Of a DNA stretch of 64,000 nucleotides, positions 47,429 through 55,889 are shown piece by piece. The stretch's first letter is position 1, and every line of letters starts with the position of its first letter. The notes below the pieces were generated by a model. The model was not told the DNA's origin. It worked only from the letters and a program-made list of their open reading frames with translations, and did no database searches. Both the position numbers and the translations under genes were made by a program. Source of the DNA: Halostella salina (lineage in GTDB: Archaea > Halobacteriota > Halobacteria > Halobacteriales > Natronoarchaeaceae); contig NZ_RCIH01000012.1 in the NCBI RefSeq assembly GCF_003675855.1, positions 1 to 64,000 on the forward strand, written 5' to 3'.

Positions 47429-48583
47429 CTAAAGCCGTGGGGTTCCCCCACTGGGGGTTGAACCCACGGATATGGAGGGGTTCGCAGGTTCGTCGTCACG
47501 TTGGACGATGACCTGCGTTTCGGGCCGTGCCAGTACGGCCCCCGCCTCGGACAGCGGTTTCGAGAACTTGCCCAAGGCTCGTTTGCCAATATTCAGCGCG
47601 CCATTCTTGTCCGCGTTATCGTCCAGTCCACACTCAGGACACTCGAAGCGTCCCTGCGTCTCACGGACACCCTCGCAGGCACAGCGGTTGCACGTTTTCG
47701 ACGTGTCGTATTCCTCGACCAACTGCACGTCGATGCCCGCATCGTGGGCCTTGTACTCGATGTAGTTGAGCAGGCGGGCAAACGGCATCTTGTGGGTCTT
47801 GTCGTTGACGTACCGCCCCTTGTCGTTGTTTTTGCGAATCCCACCGAGGTCGCCCACAACGATGACCGCGTTCCGTTCTTCGGCGTCCTCCACGATTTGG
47901 CGAGCAATCTTGTGGAGGCGGTCGTCCACCTTCCGCGCTTCCGCGTCACCGATACGCTCGACCACCTGCTGTCCCTGTCGGGATTTGGATTTGCCGATGG
48001 ACTTCCGCAGTTGCTTGTAGTGTTCGCGGATACGGCGCACTTCCTCGCCATAGAACGTGGTCTTGCGGTCGGAGAGGAACGCACAAGTAGCGACCCACCG
48101 TGCGCCCATGTCGATAGCCAGTACGTCGTCGTACTCGTCTTGGACGGCCACAGACCGCTTGACGACGAGATGGATGTACCAGTCACCGTCACGGCGCACT
48201 AGTTCGCTGTCCCGAATATCGCCCTTGCGGACGAGTTGTTCGTCCTTATGCGGGACGTGGGCAGGACACCATATCGAGTTCCCCTGTCCACATTCAGGGT
48301 CGTAGACGGGGACGTTCACCCACCACGACGAGAGAACTGTGTCCTCGTCATGGGCCACGTCGAACACGTCGTTGCGAAGGATGACAGGTTGTTCGGTGTC
48401 GGGGTTCGGGTCTTTCTGTTGTTGGACTTTCGACGCCTGTTGTTTGGTCGCGGAGTAGAGGTTGGCGTCTCCGCCGTGAACCTCGGTCTGGAACGCCTCG
48501 TACTCACGGGTGAGCAGGTCGGCTTTCCTGTTGGTCAGCGAGTGGAGTTTGACCCGCACCGTGGTTGAGACGTTCCGTTGCAT
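47429..48583 (-). CDS. tnpB: TnpB (element 3), canonical RuvC Glu replaced
   Basis: The 384-residue protein has D in VLAIDMGARWV and D in DDNADKNGALNIG, and the zinc ribbon CNRCACEG...CPECGLD. The middle motif, normally E-D-L, reads VIVVGDLGGIRKN, so the second canonical acidic residue is Gly. A TnpB subgroup with this GDL motif is widespread in archaea and may use a relocated Glu; whether this one cuts DNA cannot be judged. The C-terminus holds the guide-RNA region. It starts 2 bases after the tnpA stop. Confidence 0.9.
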   Translation of the reverse strand: MQRNVSTTVRVKLHSLTNRKADLLTREYEAFQTEVHGGDANLYSATKQQASKVQQQKDPNPDTEQPVILRNDVFDVAHDEDTVLSSWWVNVPVYDPECGQGNSIWCPAHVPHKDEQLVRKGDIRDSELVRRDGDWYIHLVVKRSVAVQDEYDDVLAIDMGARWVATCAFLSDRKTTFYGEEVRRIREHYKQLRKSIGKSKSRQGQQVVERIGDAEARKVDDRLHKIARQIVEDAEERNAVIVVGDLGGIRKNNDKGRYVNDKTHKMPFARLLNYIEYKAHDAGIDVQLVEEYDTSKTCNRCACEGVRETQGRFECPECGLDDNADKNGALNIGKRALGKFSKPLSEAGAVLARPETQVIVQRDDEPANPSISVGSTPSGGTPRL

Positions 48584-48585
48584 GA

Positions 48586-48999
48586 CTACTCACCTGCTTG
48601 GGCGTCGATGTACTCCTCGATAACCTCGCTGGATACGTCGTCTGCACTGGAAACGAAGTACGAGCGCGTCCACAGCGACGGCAAGCCGAAGTCGAACTCG
48701 TCGCGGAGGTGGCGCGAGGAGTAGCCCTTGACCTGTTGCATGATCTTGTTCGGGGCGAGTGTCGGGTCGCCCGTGATGAACAAGTGGACGTGGTCGGGGC
48801 GAATCGCCAACTCCAGTATCTTTAGCCCGAGTTCGTCGGCTTTCTCCTCGATGAGTTCTTCGAGCCGGTCGCGTACCTCGCCCTCAAGCACCGATTTGCG
48901 GTACTTCGGACACCAGATGAAGTGGTACTGGAGTTTGTGGACGGTGGTACGCTCCCTGTCGAACCCACGAGGCATCGTCAGTATATAGAAATCACTCAC
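48586..48999 (-). CDS. tnpA: TnpA, HUH-family Y1 transposase of IS200/IS605
   Basis: The 137-residue protein has the HUH motif H70-V-H72 in RPDHVHLFITGD and the catalytic Tyr129 in VIEEYIDAQ. The start MSDFYILTMPRGFDRERTTVHKLQYHFIWCPKYRK is typical for archaeal TnpA. All catalytic residues are present, so the element is probably able to move by single-strand peel-and-paste. It is upstream of tnpB, in the same direction. Confidence 0.95.
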   Translation of the reverse strand: MSDFYILTMPRGFDRERTTVHKLQYHFIWCPKYRKSVLEGEVRDRLEELIEEKADELGLKILELAIRPDHVHLFITGDPTLAPNKIMQQVKGYSSRHLRDEFDFGLPSLWTRSYFVSSADDVSSEVIEEYIDAQAGE

Positions 49000-49108
49000 C
49001 TAAAGATGTTATGCAAACATCCAACCCCAACCATGGCTATGAGCGTGGAGAGATTCCCAGTTGTCGGCTTCATCCCACCCCTGAAGGGGTGGGCTTTCGC
49101 CTCGCTAC

Positions 49109-49564
49109 CGCTGTAATTATATTCAGCAACCTCCTTCTGACAGATACTGGGCAAATCACGTCTTGGACTCCCGCAGCACACTTCTATACTGACCGATTCA
49201 CCCGGTCCAGCGTGGGAACTTTTTTAGAATCCTGTCTCACGTCAGTCGTTTTGATCGGCCTCTCAGACTGTGGTTGACGAGGTCCAGACTGCGCTTGAGG
49301 GAGAGCCGCCGATGCTCTGAGAGGTTCAGCACGACGGCTTGGCCCTCGACGCGGAAGCTAACGTACTCGACTGTGTCTCGGTGGGACTATGTGGGCGGTG
49401 CGACTGGGACCGATTCCGAACTGGCTGCAGCTACATTCCCGTTCATTCGTTGCTCCTGGGGGGTTCGGTGACCTCCACACCCCTCTCAGGGGTTAAACAA
49501 ACAGGACGCCGTAGCGTTCGGCAACGTATTTGGTAGTTGCAACGTATTGACCACATAATTCAGA
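49109..49564. other. Intergenic region with short gene remnants
   Basis: A short start-less frame near 49259-49319 ends QTALEGEPPML and a stop. Another from about 49320 reads VQHDGLALDAEANVLDC. Both are protein-like fragments without start codons. TATTTGGTAG near 49529 lies about 36 bases before the Mrr-type gene and is a weak promoter candidate. The DNA looks like decayed coding sequence next to the IS element. Confidence 0.35.
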
Positions 49565-50926
49565 ATGGCGGTACTGGACGATCTCTCGGGGTTCGAGTTC
49601 GAGGACGTGATGGAGGACGTGTTCCGGAACCTCGGCTACGAGAACGTCCGCCAGGCCGAGCGGACGGCCGACGAGGGCCGGGACATTATCATGGAGGAAG
49701 TCGTCGACGGCACTCGGCGGGGGATTGTCGTCGAATGCAAGCATACGGATACCGTCGGGCGACCAGTCGTCCAGAAGCTCCACTCGGCGATCGCGACGTT
49801 CGAGTTCAACGGTCCAAAGCGGGGGATGGTCGTTACCACCGGTCGGTTCACGGGTCCGGCTGAGGAGTACGCGGAGCGCCTCCAGCAGAACGACGACCCC
49901 TATCCGATCGAGCTGATCGATGGTGAAGACCTCCGGGAGATCGCAGACGAGGTCGGTCTCGACCTGTACAACGGCCGCATCGAGATCCTCTGTGACGAAA
50001 CCCTCCGGCCGTACGATCCGGCGACCGATGTCGATGCACCCGTCACGGAGGCGTTCCGCGACATTGAGAACATCGAGGCCGCCGACCTTCCAGAACCGCA
50101 TTCGGCGGTGACGTTCCGCCCGGTGGTCGCGGTCACCGCGGACACGAACGCCGTCTTCGAGACGTCGGTGGGCGTTATCCACCGGATCAACGACCGGACC
50201 CGATTCGTTGCCCACGCCGAACGCGGGCAGCCACAGGTCGTCGACGAGGACGTCGCGACGCTGGTCACCGAGAACCTCCACGCGACGGTCGATCTCGACG
50301 CCGAGCAGTTCGGAGAGGTGTTCGACGACGTTGAAGAGCGCCGGTTCGGCCAGACGCAAACGGAGTACAAGGACTGGGCCGTCGAGCGCCTCCAGCAACA
50401 CCATACGACGACGGTCACCTACACCGGCGACAACAACGTCACGTACAACAAGACCTGCGAGCCGAACCGCTCGGACATCTCCGTGCAGTCGATCGAACCA
50501 GTGTACCTCCCCGAAGTTCGGCAGACCACCGACATCCAGGAGTACACCTACCCCTACGAGTACTACGTGGCAGGCCCGTCACGAGTGACCGCCGAAGACG
50601 GAATCCACCGCTGCGTCCACTGTGACACGAGCGGCGACGAGACGTACACCTACTGTCCGAACTGCGGGGCCATCGCCTGCTCCAGCCACATCAAAACGGA
50701 GCGGCTGGAAGGCGAACCGGTCTGTACGGGCTGTGCGGTGACGGAACGGTTCGCGCTGAAGACGAACTACTTCTACGACGAGGAGAATCTCGAGGCGTTC
50801 CGCGAGGAGTACGCCGATATGCCGCTTCACGAGAAGGCGATGGAGAACAAGTGGCTGGCCGGGGGAAGCGTTGTCGCGACGGTGCTGCTCATCGTCGGAC
50901 TACTCGTCATCGGCGGCATCATCTGA
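49565..50926 (+). CDS. Mrr-type restriction endonuclease with zinc ribbon and C-terminal membrane anchor
   Basis: Residues 1-120 are an Mrr-like PD-(D/E)xK domain: GFEFEDVMEDVFRNLGYE, D40 in DEGRDIIM, E57-C-K59 in VVECKHT, then PVVQKLHSAI. A middle region of ~200 residues is unassigned and beta-rich. Residues ~350-395 form a treble zinc ribbon (CVHCD...CPNCG...CTGC). The last ~25 residues are a transmembrane helix (WLAGGSVVATVLLIVGLLVIGGII). Mrr cleaves methylated or foreign DNA. A membrane-tethered version could act on incoming DNA or sense envelope events. No modification gene is adjacent. Confidence 0.85.
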   Translation: MAVLDDLSGFEFEDVMEDVFRNLGYENVRQAERTADEGRDIIMEEVVDGTRRGIVVECKHTDTVGRPVVQKLHSAIATFEFNGPKRGMVVTTGRFTGPAEEYAERLQQNDDPYPIELIDGEDLREIADEVGLDLYNGRIEILCDETLRPYDPATDVDAPVTEAFRDIENIEAADLPEPHSAVTFRPVVAVTADTNAVFETSVGVIHRINDRTRFVAHAERGQPQVVDEDVATLVTENLHATVDLDAEQFGEVFDDVEERRFGQTQTEYKDWAVERLQQHHTTTVTYTGDNNVTYNKTCEPNRSDISVQSIEPVYLPEVRQTTDIQEYTYPYEYYVAGPSRVTAEDGIHRCVHCDTSGDETYTYCPNCGAIACSSHIKTERLEGEPVCTGCAVTERFALKTNYFYDEENLEAFREEYADMPLHEKAMENKWLAGGSVVATVLLIVGLLVIGGII

Positions 50927-51017
50927 GCGGGCTACGCGTTCACGCCGGCTCAGCGACCATCTCCTCGAGCGCGTGCTCAAGCGGGCCGTGGAACTGCCAG
51001 CTAGCCCGCTCGAAGGC

Positions 51018-51515
51018 TTACTCGGTCGGGCCATCCCAGCGCGGGAAGGCGGAGTGACCACTCACCTTGACGGTCCACTCGGAGGGGTCGTCGAACGGGT
51101 TTCGGGTCGGAAGTTCGACGACGTAGAGGTACTCTTCGTCGCCGTGGATGCCGTCGTCCGGATTCTCGACGCCGTGTCCGAGCAGAAACATCGGCTGGTC
51201 GAGGTGCTCCATATTGTCCGGGTCGAGGAGGTCTGCTGGCTGTGCTGCGTCGACCGTTCGGTCTGGGTCACCATCCAGATACAGGTCGACCGTCGAGAGC
51301 TTGTCGAGGAACATGAACGTCGCCGCCGTGTAGCCCGGTCCGCGTTCGGCACGAGTCGCATCGAGAAGCTCTTTCAGCTGTGCGAGATCCCGGAGGACGC
51401 TCCCTGGGTAGCCATCCGAATGTCGGTACACCTGCGCGACGCGATCGGTGCTGTCATCTGTCTCATCGGGCTGTTCGACTCGTTGGACGAATCGGAGTTG
51501 ACTCCGTGTCGACAT
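51018..51515 (-). CDS. Conserved-looking haloarchaeal protein of unknown function
   Basis: From ATG 51515 (MSTRSQLRFVQRVEQPDETD, 165 aa) the protein contains AQVYRHSDGYPGSVLRDLAQLKELLDAT and an acidic DPDRTVDAAQPADLLDPDNMEHL segment. There is no signal peptide or membrane segment. The VYRHSDGYP motif recurs in hypothetical proteins of haloarchaeal accessory DNA as I recall them, without known function. An upstream in-frame ATG at 51572 is less likely. Confidence 0.65.
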   Translation of the reverse strand: MSTRSQLRFVQRVEQPDETDDSTDRVAQVYRHSDGYPGSVLRDLAQLKELLDATRAERGPGYTAATFMFLDKLSTVDLYLDGDPDRTVDAAQPADLLDPDNMEHLDQPMFLLGHGVENPDDGIHGDEEYLYVVELPTRNPFDDPSEWTVKVSGHSAFPRWDGPTE

Positions 51516-51697
51516 CGGTATTCGCCGGCGCGTGTGCGCCGGCACCCATCGCCGGCGCAGGAACAACACCACGCGATCAGTGACTTCTTGTGATCTGCTG
51601 TGGTGCCCAGTGATGATCTACCGCTAAACTGGGTGGAGTATTTAAACACATTTTTAGTATAACATTGGACGCAAGCTGATCTCTGCCCTCGTTTCTG

Positions 51698-52636
51698 ATG
51701 ATGTCAGTTGACGACCCAGCTGAACTGGAAGAACAGGTTGAGAGCGTCCAATTCCCGAGCAAGGGCCTGACGCTTGCCGGGCACCTCTACACACCGGATA
51801 ATTCATCTTCGACGCCGTCCCCGGCCATCGTGATTGGGCACCAAACGACCGCAGTGAAAGAGCAGGGACCGGCCGAGTATGCCCAGCGGTTGGTCGAACA
51901 AGGGTACATTGTGCTCACATTCGACGCGGCCTACCAAGGAGAGAGCGAGGGCGAGCCCCACGGTCTAGAAGATCCGTTCCAGCGCGCAGAGGACTTCCGC
52001 AACGCCGTGTCTTACCTAACGACCCGCGAAGAGGCCGATTCCGAACGGATCGGCGTGCTCGGAATCTGCGGATCGGGCGGCTACGTCCCGTTCGCCGCAC
52101 AGACCGACCACCGGATGAAGGCTGTGGCCACCGTCAGCGCAGTGGACCTTGCGCGATACTTCCGAGAGCCTGATCCCGAAGCATTCCAGGAGATGGTCAA
52201 ACAGGCAGGCGCGTTGCGTAGCGAGGAGGCCGTCGGTTTCCCCGCTAAGCTGGTCAGTGCGCTGCCTGAACCGGAGGAAGTCGATGACTCGACTCCGCAG
52301 ACCGTCCGTGAGTTTGTCGACTACTACAAGACGCCCCGCGGCCAGCACCCCCGGTCGACCAACAAGTGGGTGGCCCGCAGCGCCGACCTGCTCGATCAGT
52401 TCGACGCGTTCGCCGACATCGACAAGATCGCTCCACGACCCCTGCTGATGATCGCCGGTACTGAAGCATCCACGCTACCCCACAGTGAAGACGCGATCGA
52501 TCAGGCCGGCGAGAACGCCGAACTCGTCATGCTCGAGGGTGCGACGTACGTTGACCTCTACGACAAGGACGAGTACGTCTCTCCGGCCGTGGAGAAGCTG
52601 ACCGAATTCTTCGATCAGCATCTGACCAACGCCTAA
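51698..52636 (+). CDS. Alpha/beta hydrolase (YcjY-like) with Tyr in place of the catalytic His
   Basis: The 312-residue protein has the oxyanion region VIGHQTTAVKEQ and the nucleophile elbow LGICGSGGY, where Cys124 takes the nucleophile place as in YcjY/dienelactone-hydrolase-like enzymes. The C-terminal motif is GATYVDLYDKDEYV. Related proteins have GATHVDLYDK, in which His completes the triad; here it is Tyr284, a single-base change. It may be inactive or altered. No partner gene is adjacent. Confidence 0.82.
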   Translation: MMSVDDPAELEEQVESVQFPSKGLTLAGHLYTPDNSSSTPSPAIVIGHQTTAVKEQGPAEYAQRLVEQGYIVLTFDAAYQGESEGEPHGLEDPFQRAEDFRNAVSYLTTREEADSERIGVLGICGSGGYVPFAAQTDHRMKAVATVSAVDLARYFREPDPEAFQEMVKQAGALRSEEAVGFPAKLVSALPEPEEVDDSTPQTVREFVDYYKTPRGQHPRSTNKWVARSADLLDQFDAFADIDKIAPRPLLMIAGTEASTLPHSEDAIDQAGENAELVMLEGATYVDLYDKDEYVSPAVEKLTEFFDQHLTNA

Positions 52637-53047
52637 CACGCAGGTGTAACAGTACTGATTCCGGTCAGATTCCTGGGACACTACTCCGATTTCGGGTCGT
52701 TATCGCTGCCCCCATCACTGACCCCTACTGGAGTGTGTAGCGGTCTCGCCTACTCTAAGAACGATCCTCTAATCCTTCTCTCCAGAATTTAAGCGCCCGT
52801 AGACCGTAGGAGAATACAATGAACATCGTTACTGAATTCGTCATCAGCTCGCCGTCGCTGAACTGGGGACTGGACAGCGACAGCTCGCCCTGCTGTTCGA
52901 GGTGCCGTTGGGAATCGTCGAGAGCATAGCTCTCCATCAGAATCGGGTGAGCGACCACCCATTTTTTGATTTGTGGTGAGGATAGAAGGTGATCCGTCGC
53001 CCTACTACGGGTGCCCACGGTTGGGGGAGTGAAGGATCCGTTCAGCG
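52637..53047. other. Intergenic region without a clear gene
   Basis: A minus-strand frame at 52755-53018 (87 aa) contains PILMESYALDDSQRHLEQQGELSLSS but no recognisable domain and has a mixed composition, so I do not call it. A possible promoter TTAGAGTAGGCG lies near 52755. Nothing else stands out. Confidence 0.3.
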
Positions 53048-53353
53048 TTACAGTTCCAGTTCGGTTGCGGAGTCGACTTCGAACTGGATGATTTCGGGCT
53101 CACCGTCGAGCAGGTCGGTGAGCGCGGCCTCGAACTCTTGGAAGTGGTCGGTCCGAGTGTGTGCCTCGAAGGCGGCCTCGTCCTCGTACTGCTCGAAGAA
53201 TCGCACCACGTTCGGGTCGTTGACGTCGGTCGTTGCCCGGTAGTCGATCATCCCCTCTTCGGCTTGGGACCGTTCGACGAGATCCTCGATCAGGTCGAGT
53301 GCTTCCTCGCGCTTTTCGGGCGCAATCGGGAACGAAGCATGAAGTACGATCAT
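53048..53353 (-). CDS. Antibiotic-biosynthesis-monooxygenase-fold protein (putative quinol monooxygenase)
   Basis: From ATG 53353 (MIVLHASFPIAPEKREEALDLIEDLVERSQAEEGMIDYRATTD) the 101-residue protein is a single ABM ferredoxin-like domain. It has the family features VRFFEQYEDEAAFEAHTRTDHFQEF. These dimeric proteins oxidise quinols or aromatic polyketides without cofactors, or act in stress defence. The start is favoured by a TTTTTTAG box about 27-33 bases upstream; a longer frame from 53449 is rejected. Confidence 0.85.
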   Translation of the reverse strand: MIVLHASFPIAPEKREEALDLIEDLVERSQAEEGMIDYRATTDVNDPNVVRFFEQYEDEAAFEAHTRTDHFQEFEAALTDLLDGEPEIIQFEVDSATELEL

Positions 53354-53477
53354 CGCACGCTCATCCACAGACGCGCCGCTAAAAAACCTCAGGCATCGGT
53401 TGCAGTCGGTTAGCTCCGATAGACAGCGTTCGACCGAATCGAAATCCACACAAAGGGTCCGAGCGGTGAGCTAACCT

Positions 53478-54074
53478 ATGTTGGAGGTGGCGCGGACGTA
53501 CTCGGAGATGTTCGCCCCCGAACTTTTTGTGCTTCTCTGTAGTCTGCTCGTCGTCGGCTACGAGTGGCGCACGTCGTCGGAGGGTTCTCTCGGGGGGCTC
53601 AGTAAGCGTGTCATTGTTGTCGCGTGTGGATGGGGCATCGCATTTGCTATTTATCAGGGGGTTCCACGAGTCGTTGGGACACTTCCGGAGTGGGGAACTA
53701 ACGCAACGGGAAGTGCAGGATTAGCTATCGGTATACTGGTAATTTGGTTTGGGTGGCGAATATGGGACTGGGGAAGCACTGTGCCCGAATTCGCTCTCCT
53801 TCTGGTGGGAGTGACCGTTCCTCACCTCCTCATCACGCCCTTCTGGGACATTTCGAGCCACGTCCTGTATGCGATGACACCAGCTGGCTATCTGTCGCTC
53901 GTCGATCGGCGGTTCGTTCCCCTCATAGTCGTGGCGCTCGGGATGGTCGTTGCTCGGCCACTTGCCGAAGCACACACGTGGTTGCAGTCGATCGGCGGTC
54001 TCGTCCTCGCACTGGCATTTTTGCTTGCTCTCTCCCGAGTCAGCTCTCGGACGGTCCGACCCTCAGACCATTAG
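53478..54074 (+). CDS. Multi-pass membrane protein of unknown function
   Basis: The 198-residue protein has about six hydrophobic helices (FVLLCSLLVVGYEW, VIVVACGWGIAFAIYQGV, GLAIGILVIWFGWRIWDWG, ALLLVGVTVPHLLITPFW, and two more). The loop FWDISSHVLYAMTPAGYLSL carries a conserved-looking His. The family is not recognised. It is divergent from the monooxygenase-fold gene (gap 124 bases). Confidence 0.65.
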   Translation: MLEVARTYSEMFAPELFVLLCSLLVVGYEWRTSSEGSLGGLSKRVIVVACGWGIAFAIYQGVPRVVGTLPEWGTNATGSAGLAIGILVIWFGWRIWDWGSTVPEFALLLVGVTVPHLLITPFWDISSHVLYAMTPAGYLSLVDRRFVPLIVVALGMVVARPLAEAHTWLQSIGGLVLALAFLLALSRVSSRTVRPSDH

Positions 54075-54150
54075 GAGGTGGGGCACCGAAGACGGGCGGC
54101 GTCCGGTTCGGGACACGTCTCGGAGAAGAGTAGGATGGCCGGCGCCGACC

Positions 54151-55752
54151 TTAGCCGGAGTGCCACTCGTCCAGCAGCCGGTCGACGACCTTCCGCTGGG
54201 CCGTACGCAGGTGCTGGGTGAACGTCTGTCGCGCAATACCGAGCCGCTCGGCGATCTCGGTCCCGTTCGCGCCCCGCGGCCGATCGAAGTACCCCTCGTG
54301 GAAGGCGTGGCGGAGGTATTCGCGTTGCTTGTCGGTGAGGTCGTCGAACGGGTGGGTCGTGACCAGGTCGCTGTCGTCGTCGGTCCAAATCGTCTGCACG
54401 GAGACGCCCTCGAACTCGCGTTCGAGGGCCGATCGGAAACCGGAGACCGGCTGCTCCTCGCCGACGCGCCCCCGCACCGTCGCCGTGCCGTCTTCGACGA
54501 TGGTCCGCTCGAAGCGCACTCCCTGGGAGCCGAGCACCTCCTCGGGCGTTGGTGGCTCGGCAACCACCGCACAGCGGACCGATCCGTCCGACACGTCGAC
54601 ATCATCGACGGTCACGGTGGAAACGTCGGTAGCGGCTGTGGCAACCGCCTCGGGTGAGTGCCCATCGAAGTGACAGAGGTACACCGTCGAGCCGTCGGTC
54701 CGGCCGACGACGGACGGACACTCGATCCGGGGAGTACCGGGCAGGGTCCCGGCGAGTGCGAGTAGCGGGACACCCGGATCCGAAACGGTGACCTCCACCC
54801 GGACACTCTGGTCGGCTAACAGGGAGCGCTTGCGGTCTAGTGACCGGAGCGCGTAGCCGACGGTCTCGGCGTACTCCTCGACCACACGCGCTTCGTCGGG
54901 ATCGGGCGGGGTTGAGGAGAGGTACACGCCGAGGGCGCCGCTTTGCACGCCCTCGTACTGAATCGGCGTAGCGATGACGCTCTCGAACCCACAGTTTCGT
55001 GCGACTCTTGCCCACTCTGCGGACGCCGCCTTGCCGTCGAGGTCCGAGACGACGACCGTCTCGTTTTCCAAGTTGACTCGCCGGACGGGTTCGCCCTCCT
55101 GGAGCCCGTCGGTCGTCGTCACGGCATCCAGATAATCGTCGTGACCGGCGCTCGTTCGGGGACGGATAGTTCCGTCAGGCTCGGCGGTCCCGATCCAGGC
55201 CATCGCGTACGCGTCGTCCTCGACGAGACGGCGGCAGAACTGCCGGCAGAGGGCCGCCTCGCTCGCGGTGTCCCGGAGGACGTCGAGGACGGCCGTCTTG
55301 GTCCGGCGCTGGCGTTGTAGTGCGCGGTCGGTGCGATAGGTGTGGACCCCGGTCGCGACCTTGCTCGCGAGCACCTCGCCGGCGTCGTCCTCGCCCTTGC
55401 GGACGTAGTCGGTTACGCCGCGGCCGATGGCCTCGCTGGCGACGCTCTCGTCGCCCCGGCCGGTAACGAGCACGAACGGACGATCGGGATCCGCTTCGTG
55501 AACGGTCGCCAAGAGTTCCAGTCCGTCGCCGTCACCCAGCTGGTAGTCCGAGACGACGCAGTCCGGATCGAGTTCGGCGAACCGCTCCCTGCCCGCCGCG
55601 AGACTGTGTGCGAGTTCGACGTCGAAGTCGCCCTCCCGCTCGAGGAGTTCGCCGGTCGCCCACGCCCAGTGCTCGTCGTCGTCGACCAGTAGCACCGTCA
55701 CCTCCTCCGGTATCACCGCGCTGTCGGTCGACGTGCGAGAGGAGACGGTCAT
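54151..55752 (-). CDS. Response regulator with GAF and bacterio-opsin-activator HTH domains
   Basis: Domains in order: receiver (residues ~18-130; acidic pocket D24-D26, phospho-acceptor D69 in CVVSDYQLGDGDGLELL), GAF (~150-310), Bat-type sensor half (~320-460) and HTH_10 (~470-530, FDDLTDKQREYLRHAFHEGYFDRPRGANGTEIAERLGIARQTFTQHLR). I start at ATG 55752, about 30 bases after CGTTTATCCC; an ATG 21 bases earlier is less likely. It is divergent from a histidine kinase, so phosphotransfer from that kinase to D69 is likely. Light, redox or phage-stress targets are unknown. Confidence 0.9.
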   Translation of the reverse strand: MTVSSRTSTDSAVIPEEVTVLLVDDDEHWAWATGELLEREGDFDVELAHSLAAGRERFAELDPDCVVSDYQLGDGDGLELLATVHEADPDRPFVLVTGRGDESVASEAIGRGVTDYVRKGEDDAGEVLASKVATGVHTYRTDRALQRQRRTKTAVLDVLRDTASEAALCRQFCRRLVEDDAYAMAWIGTAEPDGTIRPRTSAGHDDYLDAVTTTDGLQEGEPVRRVNLENETVVVSDLDGKAASAEWARVARNCGFESVIATPIQYEGVQSGALGVYLSSTPPDPDEARVVEEYAETVGYALRSLDRKRSLLADQSVRVEVTVSDPGVPLLALAGTLPGTPRIECPSVVGRTDGSTVYLCHFDGHSPEAVATAATDVSTVTVDDVDVSDGSVRCAVVAEPPTPEEVLGSQGVRFERTIVEDGTATVRGRVGEEQPVSGFRSALEREFEGVSVQTIWTDDDSDLVTTHPFDDLTDKQREYLRHAFHEGYFDRPRGANGTEIAERLGIARQTFTQHLRTAQRKVVDRLLDEWHSG

Positions 55753-55889
55753 TGTCGGGGGATGGTTCGGCATCGGGATAAACGTGGTACCTGCATAGGG
55801 TACCGAGGGCGGTGTCCAGCCGCTCCGGTTCTCGAGCCCCGATAATTATACGGTTTCTCGGTTGAACGATATGATAGAGGACCGAACGG

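Larger units (their letters stand above)
47418..49108 (-). mobile_element. Complete IS200/IS605-family element (element 3: tnpA + tnpB)
   Basis: On the minus strand the left end (complement of about 49060-49108) reads GCGAGGCGAAAGCCCACCCC, a hairpin CCCACCCCTTCAGGGGTGGG, then ATGAAGCCGACAACTGGGAATC. Then come tnpA and tnpB, and the right-end hairpin CCCACGGC-TAAA-GCCGTGGG (47422-47441), which overlaps the tnpB stop. Its left end closely matches that of element 2, so both may use the same TnpA. The insertion abuts the 3' end of the ABC ATPase gene without harming it. Confidence 0.85.

Noticed and set aside
49259-49319. Short fragment ending ALEGEPPML as a gene
   Set aside because: It lacks a start codon and an upstream stop leaves only about twenty residues. 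It is kept as a possible remnant in the intergenic entry.
49493-50418. Minus-strand frames of 303 and 172 residues opposite the Mrr-type gene
   Set aside because: They mirror a gene with clear nuclease, zinc-ribbon and membrane features, and have no domain of their own.
52755-53018. 87-residue minus-strand frame
   Set aside because: No recognisable domain and no promoter or neighbour support. It is probably chance.
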